From assembly GCA_015075745.1 (NCBI GenBank), contig JABTTW010000001.1, forward strand, positions 3,343,904 to 3,407,903: a stretch of DNA of 64,000 nucleotides, in the 5' to 3' direction. Shown in pieces: positions 51,151 to 59,569 of this stretch. Made by a program: the position numbers and the translations under genes. The notes under the pieces were generated by a model. That model worked only from the letters and a program-made list of their open reading frames with translations, searched no databases and had not been told where the DNA came from. This DNA is from Planctomycetia bacterium (GTDB taxonomy: Bacteria > Planctomycetota > Phycisphaerae > UBA1845 > UTPLA1). Within the stretch, counting starts at the first letter, position 1; the number at the start of each line of letters is the position of its first letter.

Positions 51151-52203
51151 CTACGAACCCAGCCGTTTGCGGATCAGATCGGCGCGGGCGGCGCTGCGCT
51201 GCTCGCCGGAGAGCTTGGTTCCGTGCAGCTTTTGGAGATGCCCCGGCTGGGTCATGAGGAACAGCTCGTTGATCGTTTTGATATCGACCAGCTTGATCCG
51301 TCCCAGGTGAATCCCGACGCGCAGGTGCGACAGGTGCAGCATGGTTTCTTCGCTGCTGATCGTCCGCGCGTTTTTGAGCGCGCCGTAGGATCGCCAGACG
51401 CGATCATCGAGGGCCAGGGCCCTTTCCTCCACGAGCGTCTTGCGCGCTCGATGCTCGTAGTCGATGATCTTGGGAATGACCATGTGCTTGAAGTCGTTGA
51501 TGATCTCGTCCTCGGTGCGGCCGAGGGTGACCTGATTGCTGATCTGGAAGAAGTCGCCGGTCGCCTCGGTTCCCTCGCCGAAGAGGCCGCGGACGGCCAG
51601 GCGCATGTCCTTGGCGGCGCGGAAGACACGCTCGATTTCGCCGGTGAGCTTGAGCGCCGGCAGGTGCAACATGACCGACACGCGAATGCCCGTGCCGACG
51701 TTCGTGGGGCAGGCGGTCAGGTATCCGTATCTCGGGTGGAATACGTAGTCGAGCTTTTCCTCGAGCCGGTCGTCGATGCGGTTGATCTCAGTCCAGATTT
51801 CGTCGAGCTGCAGGCCGCTGCGGAGCACCTGAATTCGCAGGTGATCCTCCTCGTTGACCATAACGGAGATGGATTCATTTTTGCTCAGTGCGACGCCACG
51901 GCTGCCGCGCGGGTCGGCATGTTGGCGGCTGATGAGGTGCCGCTCCACGAGCATCTGCTGATCGATCTCGTCGGTCTTGGCGATCTCGATGTAATCCCAC
52001 TCGCCGCCGGTCGCCACCGCGTCCACGTGACGACGAATCAGCGAGGAAATCTCGCGCTTTTGCTCGTCTCCGGCTTTTCCCAGAAAGGGATATCCGGCGA
52101 TGTTCCGCGCCAGCCGAATTCGAGAGCTGATCACGACGTCCGACATCGGCCCGCTGCCGCGGAGCCACTCGCCGGGATGACCTGCCAGTGTGTCGATGAT
52201 CAT
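51151..52203 (-). CDS. mcsB: Protein-arginine kinase McsB
   Basis: McsB phosphorylates arginine residues on proteins, marking them for ClpCP degradation in Gram-positive bacteria. The 350-residue protein has the guanido-kinase fold signatures SDVVISSRIRLARNIAGYPF, NEEDHLRIQVL and the active-site Cys loop TACPTNVGTG (Cys 165), then LHLPALKLTGEI and LGRTEDEIINDF. It overlaps mcsA by ATGA. ClpC and CtsR genes are not adjacent. The pair is complete and looks functional. Confidence 0.95.
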   Translation of the reverse strand: MIIDTLAGHPGEWLRGSGPMSDVVISSRIRLARNIAGYPFLGKAGDEQKREISSLIRRHVDAVATGGEWDYIEIAKTDEIDQQMLVERHLISRQHADPRGSRGVALSKNESISVMVNEEDHLRIQVLRSGLQLDEIWTEINRIDDRLEEKLDYVFHPRYGYLTACPTNVGTGIRVSVMLHLPALKLTGEIERVFRAAKDMRLAVRGLFGEGTEATGDFFQISNQVTLGRTEDEIINDFKHMVIPKIIDYEHRARKTLVEERALALDDRVWRSYGALKNARTISSEETMLHLSHLRVGIHLGRIKLVDIKTINELFLMTQPGHLQKLHGTKLSGEQRSAARADLIRKRLGS

Positions 52204-52697
52204 GACTCCTCCATGACGCGAATCTCGTCGCGCAGGCGGGCGGCCCGTTCAAACTGCTCCTCGTTGACGGCGCGATTCAGTTCCTTACGGAGTCGAATCA
52301 GGTCGGTCTCACAGGCCCGGGGCGTGGCCAGCCTGCGCGGCACCTTGCCGATGTGGTGACTGGCGCCGTCATGGGCGCGCTCGATCAGAGGGAGGAGCGC
52401 TTTCTCAAAGGCGTCGTAGTCACAGCCGCAGCCGAGCAGGCCGCCGTTGCGGAATTCGACGAAGGTCATCTTGCACTTGGGACAGTTCAACTCGGCAAGC
52501 TGCTGAACGGCAGCCTTTTGAACGACGAGGCTGCTGAGGATTTCACCGACCGGCATTTGGACGGGCATCTTGGGTGCGATGCCTTCTTCGCCGGCGCATT
52601 TCTCGCAAAGATGGCGCTCTTGCTTCTCACCATCCAGAACGTCGGTAATGTGTACCGTGGCTGGGTGCTTCTTGCAGGATTGGCATTCGAGGTTCAT
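52200..52697 (-). CDS. mcsA: McsA, zinc-binding activator of McsB with UVR motif
   Basis: A 165-residue protein with CxxC pairs (CQSCKKHPATVHITDVLDG, LCEKCAGEEG, then LNCPKCKMTFVEFRNGGLLGCGC) and a C-terminal UvrB/UvrC-type motif (LIRLRKELNRAVNEEQFERA). McsA binds zinc and activates McsB. The ATG at 52697 fits the family start MNLECQSC; an in-frame ATG at 52739 would add 14 unrelated residues. Translationally coupled to mcsB. Confidence 0.94.
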   Translation of the reverse strand: MNLECQSCKKHPATVHITDVLDGEKQERHLCEKCAGEEGIAPKMPVQMPVGEILSSLVVQKAAVQQLAELNCPKCKMTFVEFRNGGLLGCGCDYDAFEKALLPLIERAHDGASHHIGKVPRRLATPRACETDLIRLRKELNRAVNEEQFERAARLRDEIRVMEES

Positions 52698-52819
52698 GGT
52701 CAGCAGGCGCCTGTCTGGCTGGGGCTTAATCGACGCCACAAGACGTCCGAAAAATCCAACTCCGCTATCATTTTATCGTCAATCGAAGGACTCGGCATCA
52801 GAATCAAGACATCCCGGAC

Positions 52820-53203
52820 TCAGCCGCCGTCGGGCAGGTACGCCGCCGCACAGGTGGAGGTCTCCCATACGCGGACCATTCGGATGCGAACGGAACCCGG
52901 CAATTGCGGCGCGAACCGGTCGTGGATGTGGCGGGCCACGTTCTCCGTGGACGGATTCTGCTGCGCAAAAGCCGGTATTTCATTGAGATATGTGTCGTGC
53001 AGCTCCGCCGTGATCCGGTTCAGGTTCGGCTGGAGTTGGGTGAAATCCGCGAGGAGTCCGATAGCGTCGAGCCGGGGGCCCGCGAGGTGGACCTCGACCT
53101 TCCAGTTGTGTCCGTGAAGCGGCTCCCAGTCGCCGCTCAACAAGCGCAGCCGGTGGGCCGCCGAGAATTCGGATAAGAGCATGATTTCGTACAATTCTCT
53201 CAT
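52820..53203 (-). CDS. 6-pyruvoyl-tetrahydropterin synthase family protein, PTPS-III-like
   Basis: The 127-residue protein has the family zinc ligands His17 (FSAAHRL) and His30/His32 (EPLHGHNW), and the pterin-binding end STENVARHIHDRFAP with Glu in VRVWETSTCAA. The catalytic Cys expected four residues before HGH (as in QueD, CxxLHGH) is Trp here, and Glu27 lies in ExxHGH. That is the mark of the PTPS-III subgroup, which makes 6-hydroxymethyl-dihydropterin and can replace FolB in folate synthesis in some planctomycetes. The start overlaps the upstream gene by ATGA. Confidence 0.82.
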   Translation of the reverse strand: MRELYEIMLLSEFSAAHRLRLLSGDWEPLHGHNWKVEVHLAGPRLDAIGLLADFTQLQPNLNRITAELHDTYLNEIPAFAQQNPSTENVARHIHDRFAPQLPGSVRIRMVRVWETSTCAAAYLPDGG

Positions 53204-54531
53204 GCGGGTTCCTTCGGCCGGGCAAGACTGCTTGCCATGAGAAGAATCATCGCCGGAGCGACCTGAAGAAACAACCGCGACGGCGTCTGGTCGTTCAGCG
53301 CGAATCGCCCCTGAGGCGTCAGCAGGAAGACCATGGCGTCGAATGCGAGGAACCCAAGTACGAGTGTCAGCGTGGTGATGCGGTGGGCGGCGCTTCGGCG
53401 TACGACGAGCAAGCCGAGCCCGATTAACAATAGGGGGAAGAACAACCCCAGCGACGACCATTCAAAGGCGTGTCGAACCAGTGCTTCCGCCACGCCGGGT
53501 TGCCAGGCAAATTGGGCAAGGGCGTCTGACTGCTCCGAGAAATCGAGCAGAGCGATACAGATGATCGCGCCTCCCAGCAGCATGGTGACTGCCGTCGCTC
53601 TTTGATTTCTCGACAGGGCTCGAAATGCCGTGAGACTGGTCATCATGAATCCGGCGACGGCGATGAGCGCGAGCGGCGGTCCCTCGCGCTTGAGACACGC
53701 GGCGGTGAGCGCGAATGTGAGGGCGATCGCGAAGTCTTGCAGTCGCCGGGATTCACGCCATTTGATCAAATGCAAGACGGTCGCGGCAAGAAAGGCCGCT
53801 AATGGCATATCGGCGTAACCGGGTCGACAGGCATGAAGGAGAAGAAGCGGCAGGGACGCGACGAGATACGCGGCGATCCACGCGGGGAGGTTTCCGATGA
53901 TGCGACGAAGTCCCCCGGCGACGAGCAGGATCAGACTCAAGTAGGTCAGCGGCCAGGGAAGAACGGCAAGTGTCTCGTGCCATTGCCCAGCCACCATCGG
54001 GATCCACGCTGCTGTCAGCGAAAGGAACATCGGATACGCCGGGGCCGCGCCGCCGAGATAGTAAGGATGGGCCGGGTCGGTCGGCATTTGATCGAGGATG
54101 GTGACGACCTTCGCTCGAAGCAGCCAGATCGAAATCGCATCGTCGCCGCGCACGGGTACGAATAGGCTCGACGCGATGACAGGAACAAGCTTGCCGAAGA
54201 TCAGCAGGAGAATTGCAGCGATGAGCAGCGAACGTCCTCGAGTTATTTTCGCGAGCAAGTCCACCGGGTCCGGCGGTTTCACATGCCGACGCGCCTTCCA
54301 GACGGCCGCGACCGCAGCGACAGCCAAAACAGCGAGTATCCATCTGGGATGGGCACTGCCGCCACCGATCCGCAGAACGGCGTAAAGGGCGGCCATGGCG
54401 ATGGTTTGGCCCAGCAGATAGCCGGCGCCGATCAAGTGCATGTGGCCGAATCGACGACCCGGTAGTGCCGAAAGGATGGCCCCACCGGTGATCCACGGAA
54501 CGACGACGGCGAGGGTGGCCCAGGCGATCAT
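53200..54531 (-). CDS. Polytopic membrane protein, GT-C glycosyltransferase-like
   Basis: A 443-residue protein with about eleven hydrophobic helices. The segment VPVRGDDAISIWLLRAKVV, with acidic residues in the first large loop after helix 4, and YPMFLSLTAAWI fit the GT-C fold of PMT/ArnT-type dolichol- or undecaprenyl-phosphate glycosyltransferases. It ends with a cytoplasmic tail ARPKEPA. Overlaps both neighbours by ATGA (upstream at 54528 and downstream at 53200), so it is the centre of a three-gene operon. The sugar transferred is not known. Confidence 0.7.
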   Translation of the reverse strand: MIAWATLAVVVPWITGGAILSALPGRRFGHMHLIGAGYLLGQTIAMAALYAVLRIGGGSAHPRWILAVLAVAAVAAVWKARRHVKPPDPVDLLAKITRGRSLLIAAILLLIFGKLVPVIASSLFVPVRGDDAISIWLLRAKVVTILDQMPTDPAHPYYLGGAAPAYPMFLSLTAAWIPMVAGQWHETLAVLPWPLTYLSLILLVAGGLRRIIGNLPAWIAAYLVASLPLLLLHACRPGYADMPLAAFLAATVLHLIKWRESRRLQDFAIALTFALTAACLKREGPPLALIAVAGFMMTSLTAFRALSRNQRATAVTMLLGGAIICIALLDFSEQSDALAQFAWQPGVAEALVRHAFEWSSLGLFFPLLLIGLGLLVVRRSAAHRITTLTLVLGFLAFDAMVFLLTPQGRFALNDQTPSRLFLQVAPAMILLMASSLARPKEPA

Positions 54532-55706
54532 CGCGCCTCCCTGCGGAGCAGATAGAGTTGGTCCGAGTTCTTCGCGCTCAGGACGGCTGGGGTCTCAGGG
54601 CCACCGGCATATTGCAGAGTTCCCTGATTTTCGTCGTAGCTCGCGCCCGAAGCGCCGATCACCAATGCGAAGTCGGCTGACGCGTAATCCTCGATTCGAG
54701 TTCGAAGGGGGGCGAGCAAGTACGCCAATCGATGCCCCGGTGTGAAGGGGTCGTCGCTGAGCACGGCATAGGTCGCGCCCTCGGGGCATGCTTCGACGAT
54801 GGCCTGATAGGCCCATGCGATATCGTCGCCCTCGCTCAGTGCGATTTGCTGCTCGCGTGGTTTTCCGGCGAAGTCTTTGACGCCAAGCACGATGTTGCGA
54901 TCGAGATTCGCCGTTGCCTGGCCGTCGGCGATGATCCAGGTGGCCAACGCGATGCCGACGAGGACGCGCGGATCGACTCGCCTCCAGCGCCCCAGTCGAA
55001 TCGCCACGTAGGTTCCGACGGCCATCGCCGCCAACGCTACGAGGTAGTAGTTCACCCCATGTCCGAGCATTGATGGTCCGCGGAGAAAGTTGATCGAGTG
55101 GCCGCGCAGGGGTTCACGCTCGCCGGCTTGTCGAGCGAATACCGCGAGGCGATCGGTGATCGACAGCGAAGGGATCTCAAACGAGCGGATAAGAACCGGG
55201 CCGTCCACATCGGGAAACTGCACGCCGAGGCGATGGATCTTCTGCGGCTCCTCCGGCAGATTAAACACGAGCCGGGTCGGCGCGCCGGTAAGCGCGAAAT
55301 ACGACTCCTTGTAGCTATATGACTCCTTCGCCTCGGTCTGCCAGAGTAGCAGCACCGAGTTTGAACTGCGCATGTCGAGGGCTAACTTCGGACAAGCGAC
55401 TTCTACGACGAGGGTGCGCTCCGCGTCGCTTGGCAAGGATAATGGCGCAGTGATGAGGCTGATGGCCCGACCGGGCTGCTGCGTGAGTAAAGCTCCACGG
55501 GCGTCGACCGAGAGCAGATTGGCATTGACGCCTGCGCCGTCCAGGTCCGATTTCGAATTGATAACCCATGACCAGGTCGAGCCGAGGGGAAGAAACGGCA
55601 TCGCCAGCGCCGCGGCTCCGGCCGTCGCCAGCACAACGGCGGCGATCATGCCGAGACGGCGACGAGCCGATGATTCAGGGAGCCTTGATATTGGAGTGTC
55701 CGTCAC
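54528..55706 (-). CDS. Membrane protein, first gene of the operon with the GT-C-like and PTPS genes
   Basis: A 392-residue protein with an N-terminal helix (GMIAAVVLATAGAAALAMPFL), a large extracytoplasmic domain (about 45-215, SWVINSKSDLDGAGVNANLL), two or three further helices (YYLVALAAMAVGTYVAI, VLVGIALATWIIAD) and a C-terminal soluble domain. No family recognised; its layout and coupling with the GT-C-like gene suggest a joint role in envelope sugar modification. ATG 55706 lies 90 bases from the divergent trpE start. Confidence 0.65.
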   Translation of the reverse strand: MTDTPISRLPESSARRRLGMIAAVVLATAGAAALAMPFLPLGSTWSWVINSKSDLDGAGVNANLLSVDARGALLTQQPGRAISLITAPLSLPSDAERTLVVEVACPKLALDMRSSNSVLLLWQTEAKESYSYKESYFALTGAPTRLVFNLPEEPQKIHRLGVQFPDVDGPVLIRSFEIPSLSITDRLAVFARQAGEREPLRGHSINFLRGPSMLGHGVNYYLVALAAMAVGTYVAIRLGRWRRVDPRVLVGIALATWIIADGQATANLDRNIVLGVKDFAGKPREQQIALSEGDDIAWAYQAIVEACPEGATYAVLSDDPFTPGHRLAYLLAPLRTRIEDYASADFALVIGASGASYDENQGTLQYAGGPETPAVLSAKNSDQLYLLRREAR

Positions 55707-55795
55707 GCGACGGGTATTCTAAGTATGCTTGGCGGATTGCGACACGACGCCGCATCAACGTTTCACTCGCAAGGTGTTCAGAGGAATCATCGGCA

Positions 55796-57328
55796 TTGGC
55801 AACGTATCACCCGACTATTGAGGCCATGAGAGGGCTCGCCGGTTCCGCGCGGACCATTCCCGTTGTGCGGCGGCTCCTTGCCGATCAGATGACGCCGGTC
55901 GGTGCGTTTGCCCGATTATCGGCCGGGACCGATCACGCCTTTCTGCTGGAGAGCGTGGTCGGTGGGGAGCAGATCGCCAGATACAGCTTCGTGGGCGCCA
56001 GGCCTGGCGCGGTCTTTCGCGCCAAGGGGCCGACGGCTTCGATCGAGCGGGCTGACGGCACGATGGAATTGTTAAACAAGGTGACGGACCCGCTTGCCCA
56101 GTTGGAGCAACTGACGCAGCAGTGGCAGTCGCGGTATCCTGCCGACGCCTTTCCCGGCACATTGGCCATGCCGCGCTTCACCGGTGGGGCGGTGGGATAT
56201 GCGGGGTACGACACGATTCGTTACTACGAAGACTTGAAAGGGGGCAGGGGGGCTGCTGGCGATCGCAATCTGGATGACCTGCTCTTCGGCATTTACGACG
56301 AGATGGTCATCTTCGATCACGTGAATAAGACCATGCTTGTGGTCGCCCACGCGAGGCTGGACGACGGCAATGTTGACGCGGCCTATGCTGATGCGTGCGC
56401 ATGCATCGAGAAGATGAGCTCGGTGCTTGCCGGACCAGCGCCGAATCTGGCGAGCGATTTTGATCTGGATGCCCGGCCGCTCATTCCATTTGATAGTACG
56501 TTCAAGCAAGCGGCGTTTGAATCGGCCGTGAACGCGGCAAAGGAGTACATCCTCGCCGGTGACATATTTCAGGTAGTCCTCAGCCAGCGGCTGCGGGTGC
56601 TATCGGCGGCTGACCCGTTCGACGTCTATCGGGCACTTCGCGTGGTGAACCCTTCGCCGTTCATGTTCTACCTGAAGAGCCCTCGGTGCATCCTTGTCGG
56701 CGCGAGCCCGGAGATCTTGTGCCGCGTGGAGGATGGGGTAGTGACGAACCGCCCGCTGGCAGGCACGCGCCGGCGCGGTGCGACCGCGGCGGAGGATTCG
56801 GCTCTGGAGAAGGAACTCCTCGCCGATCCGAAGGACCGGGCCGAGCATATCATGCTGGTTGATCTCGGTCGCAATGATGTGGGTCGCGTCGCGGCGCCGG
56901 GAACGGTTGAGCTTTCCGACGTGATGACGGTCGAACGATACAGCCACGTCATGCATATCAGCAGCAACGTTACGGGGCAACTGGCCGAGGGTAAGACCGC
57001 TGTTGATGCCCTGAAGGCAGCATTTCCCGTGGGGACGGTCAGCGGCGCGCCCAAGGTTCGGGCGATGCAGATCATCGAGGAATTGGAGCCGGTTCGGCGG
57101 GGGCCGTACGGCGGCTCGGTGGGCTACCTCGACTTCTCCGGCAACATGGACACGTGTATTGCGCTACGGACGATGGTGGTCACGCCGGGCGAGGGACATG
57201 GATGGACTTACGATCTCCAGGCCGGGGCGGGCATTGTCGCTGACAGTCATCCGACCGAAGAGTTCGAGGAGACGATGAACAAGGCCAAGGCGCTACTTGT
57301 CGCTATTTCGGTAGCCGCGCAATCGTGA
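55796..57328 (+). CDS. trpE: Anthranilate synthase component I
   Basis: TrpE converts chorismate to anthranilate, using ammonia from TrpG. The 510-residue protein has the tryptophan feedback site LLES (HAFLLESVVGGEQIARYSF), the chorismate-binding core (ILVGASPEILCRVEDGVVTNRPLAGTRRRG, DRAEHIMLVDLGRNDVGRVA, ERYSHVMHISSNVTGQL) and the family end GSVGYLDFSGNMDTCIALRT, QAGAGIVADSHP. TTG 55796 gives the usual N-terminus (YHPTIEAMRGL...TPVGAFARL); no upstream ATG is plausible since the frame overlaps the divergent gene. trpG and trpD are not adjacent. Confidence 0.95.
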   Translation: MATYHPTIEAMRGLAGSARTIPVVRRLLADQMTPVGAFARLSAGTDHAFLLESVVGGEQIARYSFVGARPGAVFRAKGPTASIERADGTMELLNKVTDPLAQLEQLTQQWQSRYPADAFPGTLAMPRFTGGAVGYAGYDTIRYYEDLKGGRGAAGDRNLDDLLFGIYDEMVIFDHVNKTMLVVAHARLDDGNVDAAYADACACIEKMSSVLAGPAPNLASDFDLDARPLIPFDSTFKQAAFESAVNAAKEYILAGDIFQVVLSQRLRVLSAADPFDVYRALRVVNPSPFMFYLKSPRCILVGASPEILCRVEDGVVTNRPLAGTRRRGATAAEDSALEKELLADPKDRAEHIMLVDLGRNDVGRVAAPGTVELSDVMTVERYSHVMHISSNVTGQLAEGKTAVDALKAAFPVGTVSGAPKVRAMQIIEELEPVRRGPYGGSVGYLDFSGNMDTCIALRTMVVTPGEGHGWTYDLQAGAGIVADSHPTEEFEETMNKAKALLVAISVAAQS

Positions 57329-57372
57329 TACGCGAGTTGGAGTGACGCACCACGGGGGCAGGCACGATGATT

Positions 57373-57951
57373 TTAGAAATCGGTCGTGATCTCGCCCTTA
57401 CCGTCGCCGATACGGATCACGCTGTGAATCGGCATGCCGCCGAATTTCTCGCGGCCGTTTAGAAATGTGAGCTCGATCAGGAACGCCACGCCAACAATGT
57501 TGCCGCCGAGCGATTTCACCAGCTCGCAGCAGGCGGCCATTGTTCCGCCGGTCGCAAGCAAATCGTCAATCATGAGCACCGAGTCGCCGGGGCTGATGGC
57601 GTCCTCGTGGATTTCCATTGCATCGGTGCCGTATTCCAGGGCGTATTCGACGCGCTTGGTCTTGTAGGGCAGCTTGCCGGGCTTTCGAATCGGGACGAAG
57701 CCGGCCGACAGGTTTCTCGCGACCGCCGTGCCGAAGATGAAGCCGCGGCTCTCGGCGCCGACTACGAGGTCCACGTGCTTATCGCGAAAGGGCTGAGTGA
57801 GAAACTCAACCGCCAGCGAGAGTGCGGCCGGGTCAGCCAGGAGCGGCGTAATGTCCTTGAACACGATTCCCGGCTTGGGAAAATCGCGGATGTCGCGGAG
57901 AATCTTGGCCAGGCCATCCACGCTGGGAATTGTCAGCTTCGCACTCGGCAT
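57373..57951 (-). CDS. apt: Adenine phosphoribosyltransferase
   Basis: Apt salvages adenine to AMP with PRPP. The 192-residue protein shows IRDFPKPGIVFKDITPLLAD, LVVGAESRGFIFGTAVA, FVPIRKPGKLPYKTKRVEY and the PRPP loop VLMIDDLLATGGTM. The ATG at 57951 is the family-like start; a longer frame reaches 58086 and overlaps the protease gene. It converges with trpE, 44 bases between stops, no clear terminator. Confidence 0.96.
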   Translation of the reverse strand: MPSAKLTIPSVDGLAKILRDIRDFPKPGIVFKDITPLLADPAALSLAVEFLTQPFRDKHVDLVVGAESRGFIFGTAVARNLSAGFVPIRKPGKLPYKTKRVEYALEYGTDAMEIHEDAISPGDSVLMIDDLLATGGTMAACCELVKSLGGNIVGVAFLIELTFLNGREKFGGMPIHSVIRIGDGKGEITTDF

Positions 57952-58054
57952 CCTACTGGCTCCATGATTCTCGATTGAACAGCGAACTTTGAAAGCGTCC
58001 TTGAAGAATCGGGGCGAATTGTATAGCCGTCTTGAACTCGCCGCCAATCGGCGA

Positions 58055-59533
58055 CTAGCGCCCGCGCACGATGAGTGAGCCGCCATTCGCCAGGCCGATG
58101 AGACAATCGTCGGTTCGCTCGGAAAGTTGCAATTTGGAATCGGCGGAGAGGAGATCGCCGTCGATGCGCACGATGACGTCGCCCGGCGAAAGGCCTGCGC
58201 GGTCCGCCGCCGAATCGCCGCCGACCATCGTCACCAGTAGTGCGTGCTCAGGCAGGTTGGAGCGTTGCCGAATGCCGGCATCGATCTGCTTGAGCACCGC
58301 CCCGCGAAAAGCGATCGAGCGAGGACCTTCGTCAATGCCCGAAGGTGGTCGCCTCGCGACGCTGAGGGTGCTCGTAAACTGTTCTCCGGCGCGCTGATAC
58401 GCGACGTCGATCATGACGCCCGGCTCGAGCGAACCGACGATCTGGATGAATTCGTCGGCGGAGCCGACCGGCTGGTCGTCAACTGTCAGCAGGATGTCAC
58501 CGCGCTTCAGGCCGGTTTGGCGCGCCGGACCGTCGGGCGTCACCGAATCGACCAGCACCCCGCCGTCCGCCGACACCTCGGCCTCACGCCTCTGAGCGGC
58601 GGACAGCGTGCTCACTTCTACGCCCAAGTATCCATATTCCACCGGACGGCCTTCGAGCAATCGCGCAATCACCAGGCGCGTCCGGGCACTGATGGGGACC
58701 GCGAAGGCCAGCCCCTCGCCGCCACCGAAGGTCGTGCTCACGGCCGTCAGCACGCCGACGAGGCGACCGTGAATATCGATAAGGGGACCACCGGAGTGGC
58801 CGGGATGAATCGCCGCGGAGGTCTGGATCATGTCACCGTAGTAGCGGTCCTCGTCCATACCAGTGCTGCCGGGAAGCGGCCGACCAATCGCGCTGACCAG
58901 ACCCATCGTGACCGCGGCCTGACCATCGGCGGCGAGCCCCAGCGGATTGCCCAGGGCGAAGACGAAATGTCCTCGACGAAGATCCTTCACATCGCCCATC
59001 TCAACGGCTTCGAGACCCTCCGCGATGATCTGCACCACGGCCAGATCCGCGCGGGCGTCAGAAGAGACGACGCGCCCGCGACATCGGCGACCGTCGTGAA
59101 GAATGACGTGCACCGCCAGCGCGTCGGCAAGGACGTGCTGACTGGTCAGGATCATCCCGTCGTCGCGGATCAGCACGCCGCTGCCGGTGCTGGTCCAGGC
59201 GCGGGGCTCTGCGGCATCCCGGCCCAGGCTGCCAGGGCTTCGGTCGATCTCGATGGCCACGACGCTTCTGCCGACGCGGCGCACCAGACGATCAATCACG
59301 GATTGAAAACTCTCGACGAGCGTCTCCGGGTCCGGGCGCGTTGGCGACGGAAGCATGAACCGGGCCGACCACGATTCACCAGTGGGCGAAATGCCGCGCA
59401 AATCCATCGGCTCATGGGCCGCGACGATGCCGGATGCGAAGATCAATAGGACGGGCAGCAGGGCGAAGCGCGGTTGAGTTGCGCGGGGTCTGAGGCAATT
59501 CTGCGCGGTGTTGAGAGATGCTTTGGTTCGCAT
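58055..59533 (-). CDS. HtrA/DegP-type serine protease with two PDZ domains
   Basis: A 492-residue protein with a signal peptide (FALLPVLLIFASGIVAAH). The trypsin-like domain spans about residues 75-290 with His133 (ILTSQHVLADA), Asp163 (DARADLAVVQI) and Ser247 (IHPGHSGGPLID; His replaces the usual Asn before Ser). Two PDZ domains follow (about 300-395, YGYLGVEVSTLSAAQRREAE; and 410-490, ALLVTMVGGDSAADRAGLSP). It acts in the periplasm, in folding quality control. The paralog (DegP, Q or S) is not decidable. Confidence 0.93.
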   Translation of the reverse strand: MRTKASLNTAQNCLRPRATQPRFALLPVLLIFASGIVAAHEPMDLRGISPTGESWSARFMLPSPTRPDPETLVESFQSVIDRLVRRVGRSVVAIEIDRSPGSLGRDAAEPRAWTSTGSGVLIRDDGMILTSQHVLADALAVHVILHDGRRCRGRVVSSDARADLAVVQIIAEGLEAVEMGDVKDLRRGHFVFALGNPLGLAADGQAAVTMGLVSAIGRPLPGSTGMDEDRYYGDMIQTSAAIHPGHSGGPLIDIHGRLVGVLTAVSTTFGGGEGLAFAVPISARTRLVIARLLEGRPVEYGYLGVEVSTLSAAQRREAEVSADGGVLVDSVTPDGPARQTGLKRGDILLTVDDQPVGSADEFIQIVGSLEPGVMIDVAYQRAGEQFTSTLSVARRPPSGIDEGPRSIAFRGAVLKQIDAGIRQRSNLPEHALLVTMVGGDSAADRAGLSPGDVIVRIDGDLLSADSKLQLSERTDDCLIGLANGGSLIVRGR

Positions 59534-59569
59534 CGTGTCGGCTCCATCCGCACACGAAGGGCGGGTCGG

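Noticed and set aside
51037..52359. Plus-strand open frame of 440 codons opposite mcsB
   Set aside because: Shadow of mcsB; composition mirrors codon positions of the real gene.
58244..59449. Plus-strand open frame of 401 codons opposite the HtrA protease
   Set aside because: Shadow frame; the protease has catalytic residues and signal peptide.
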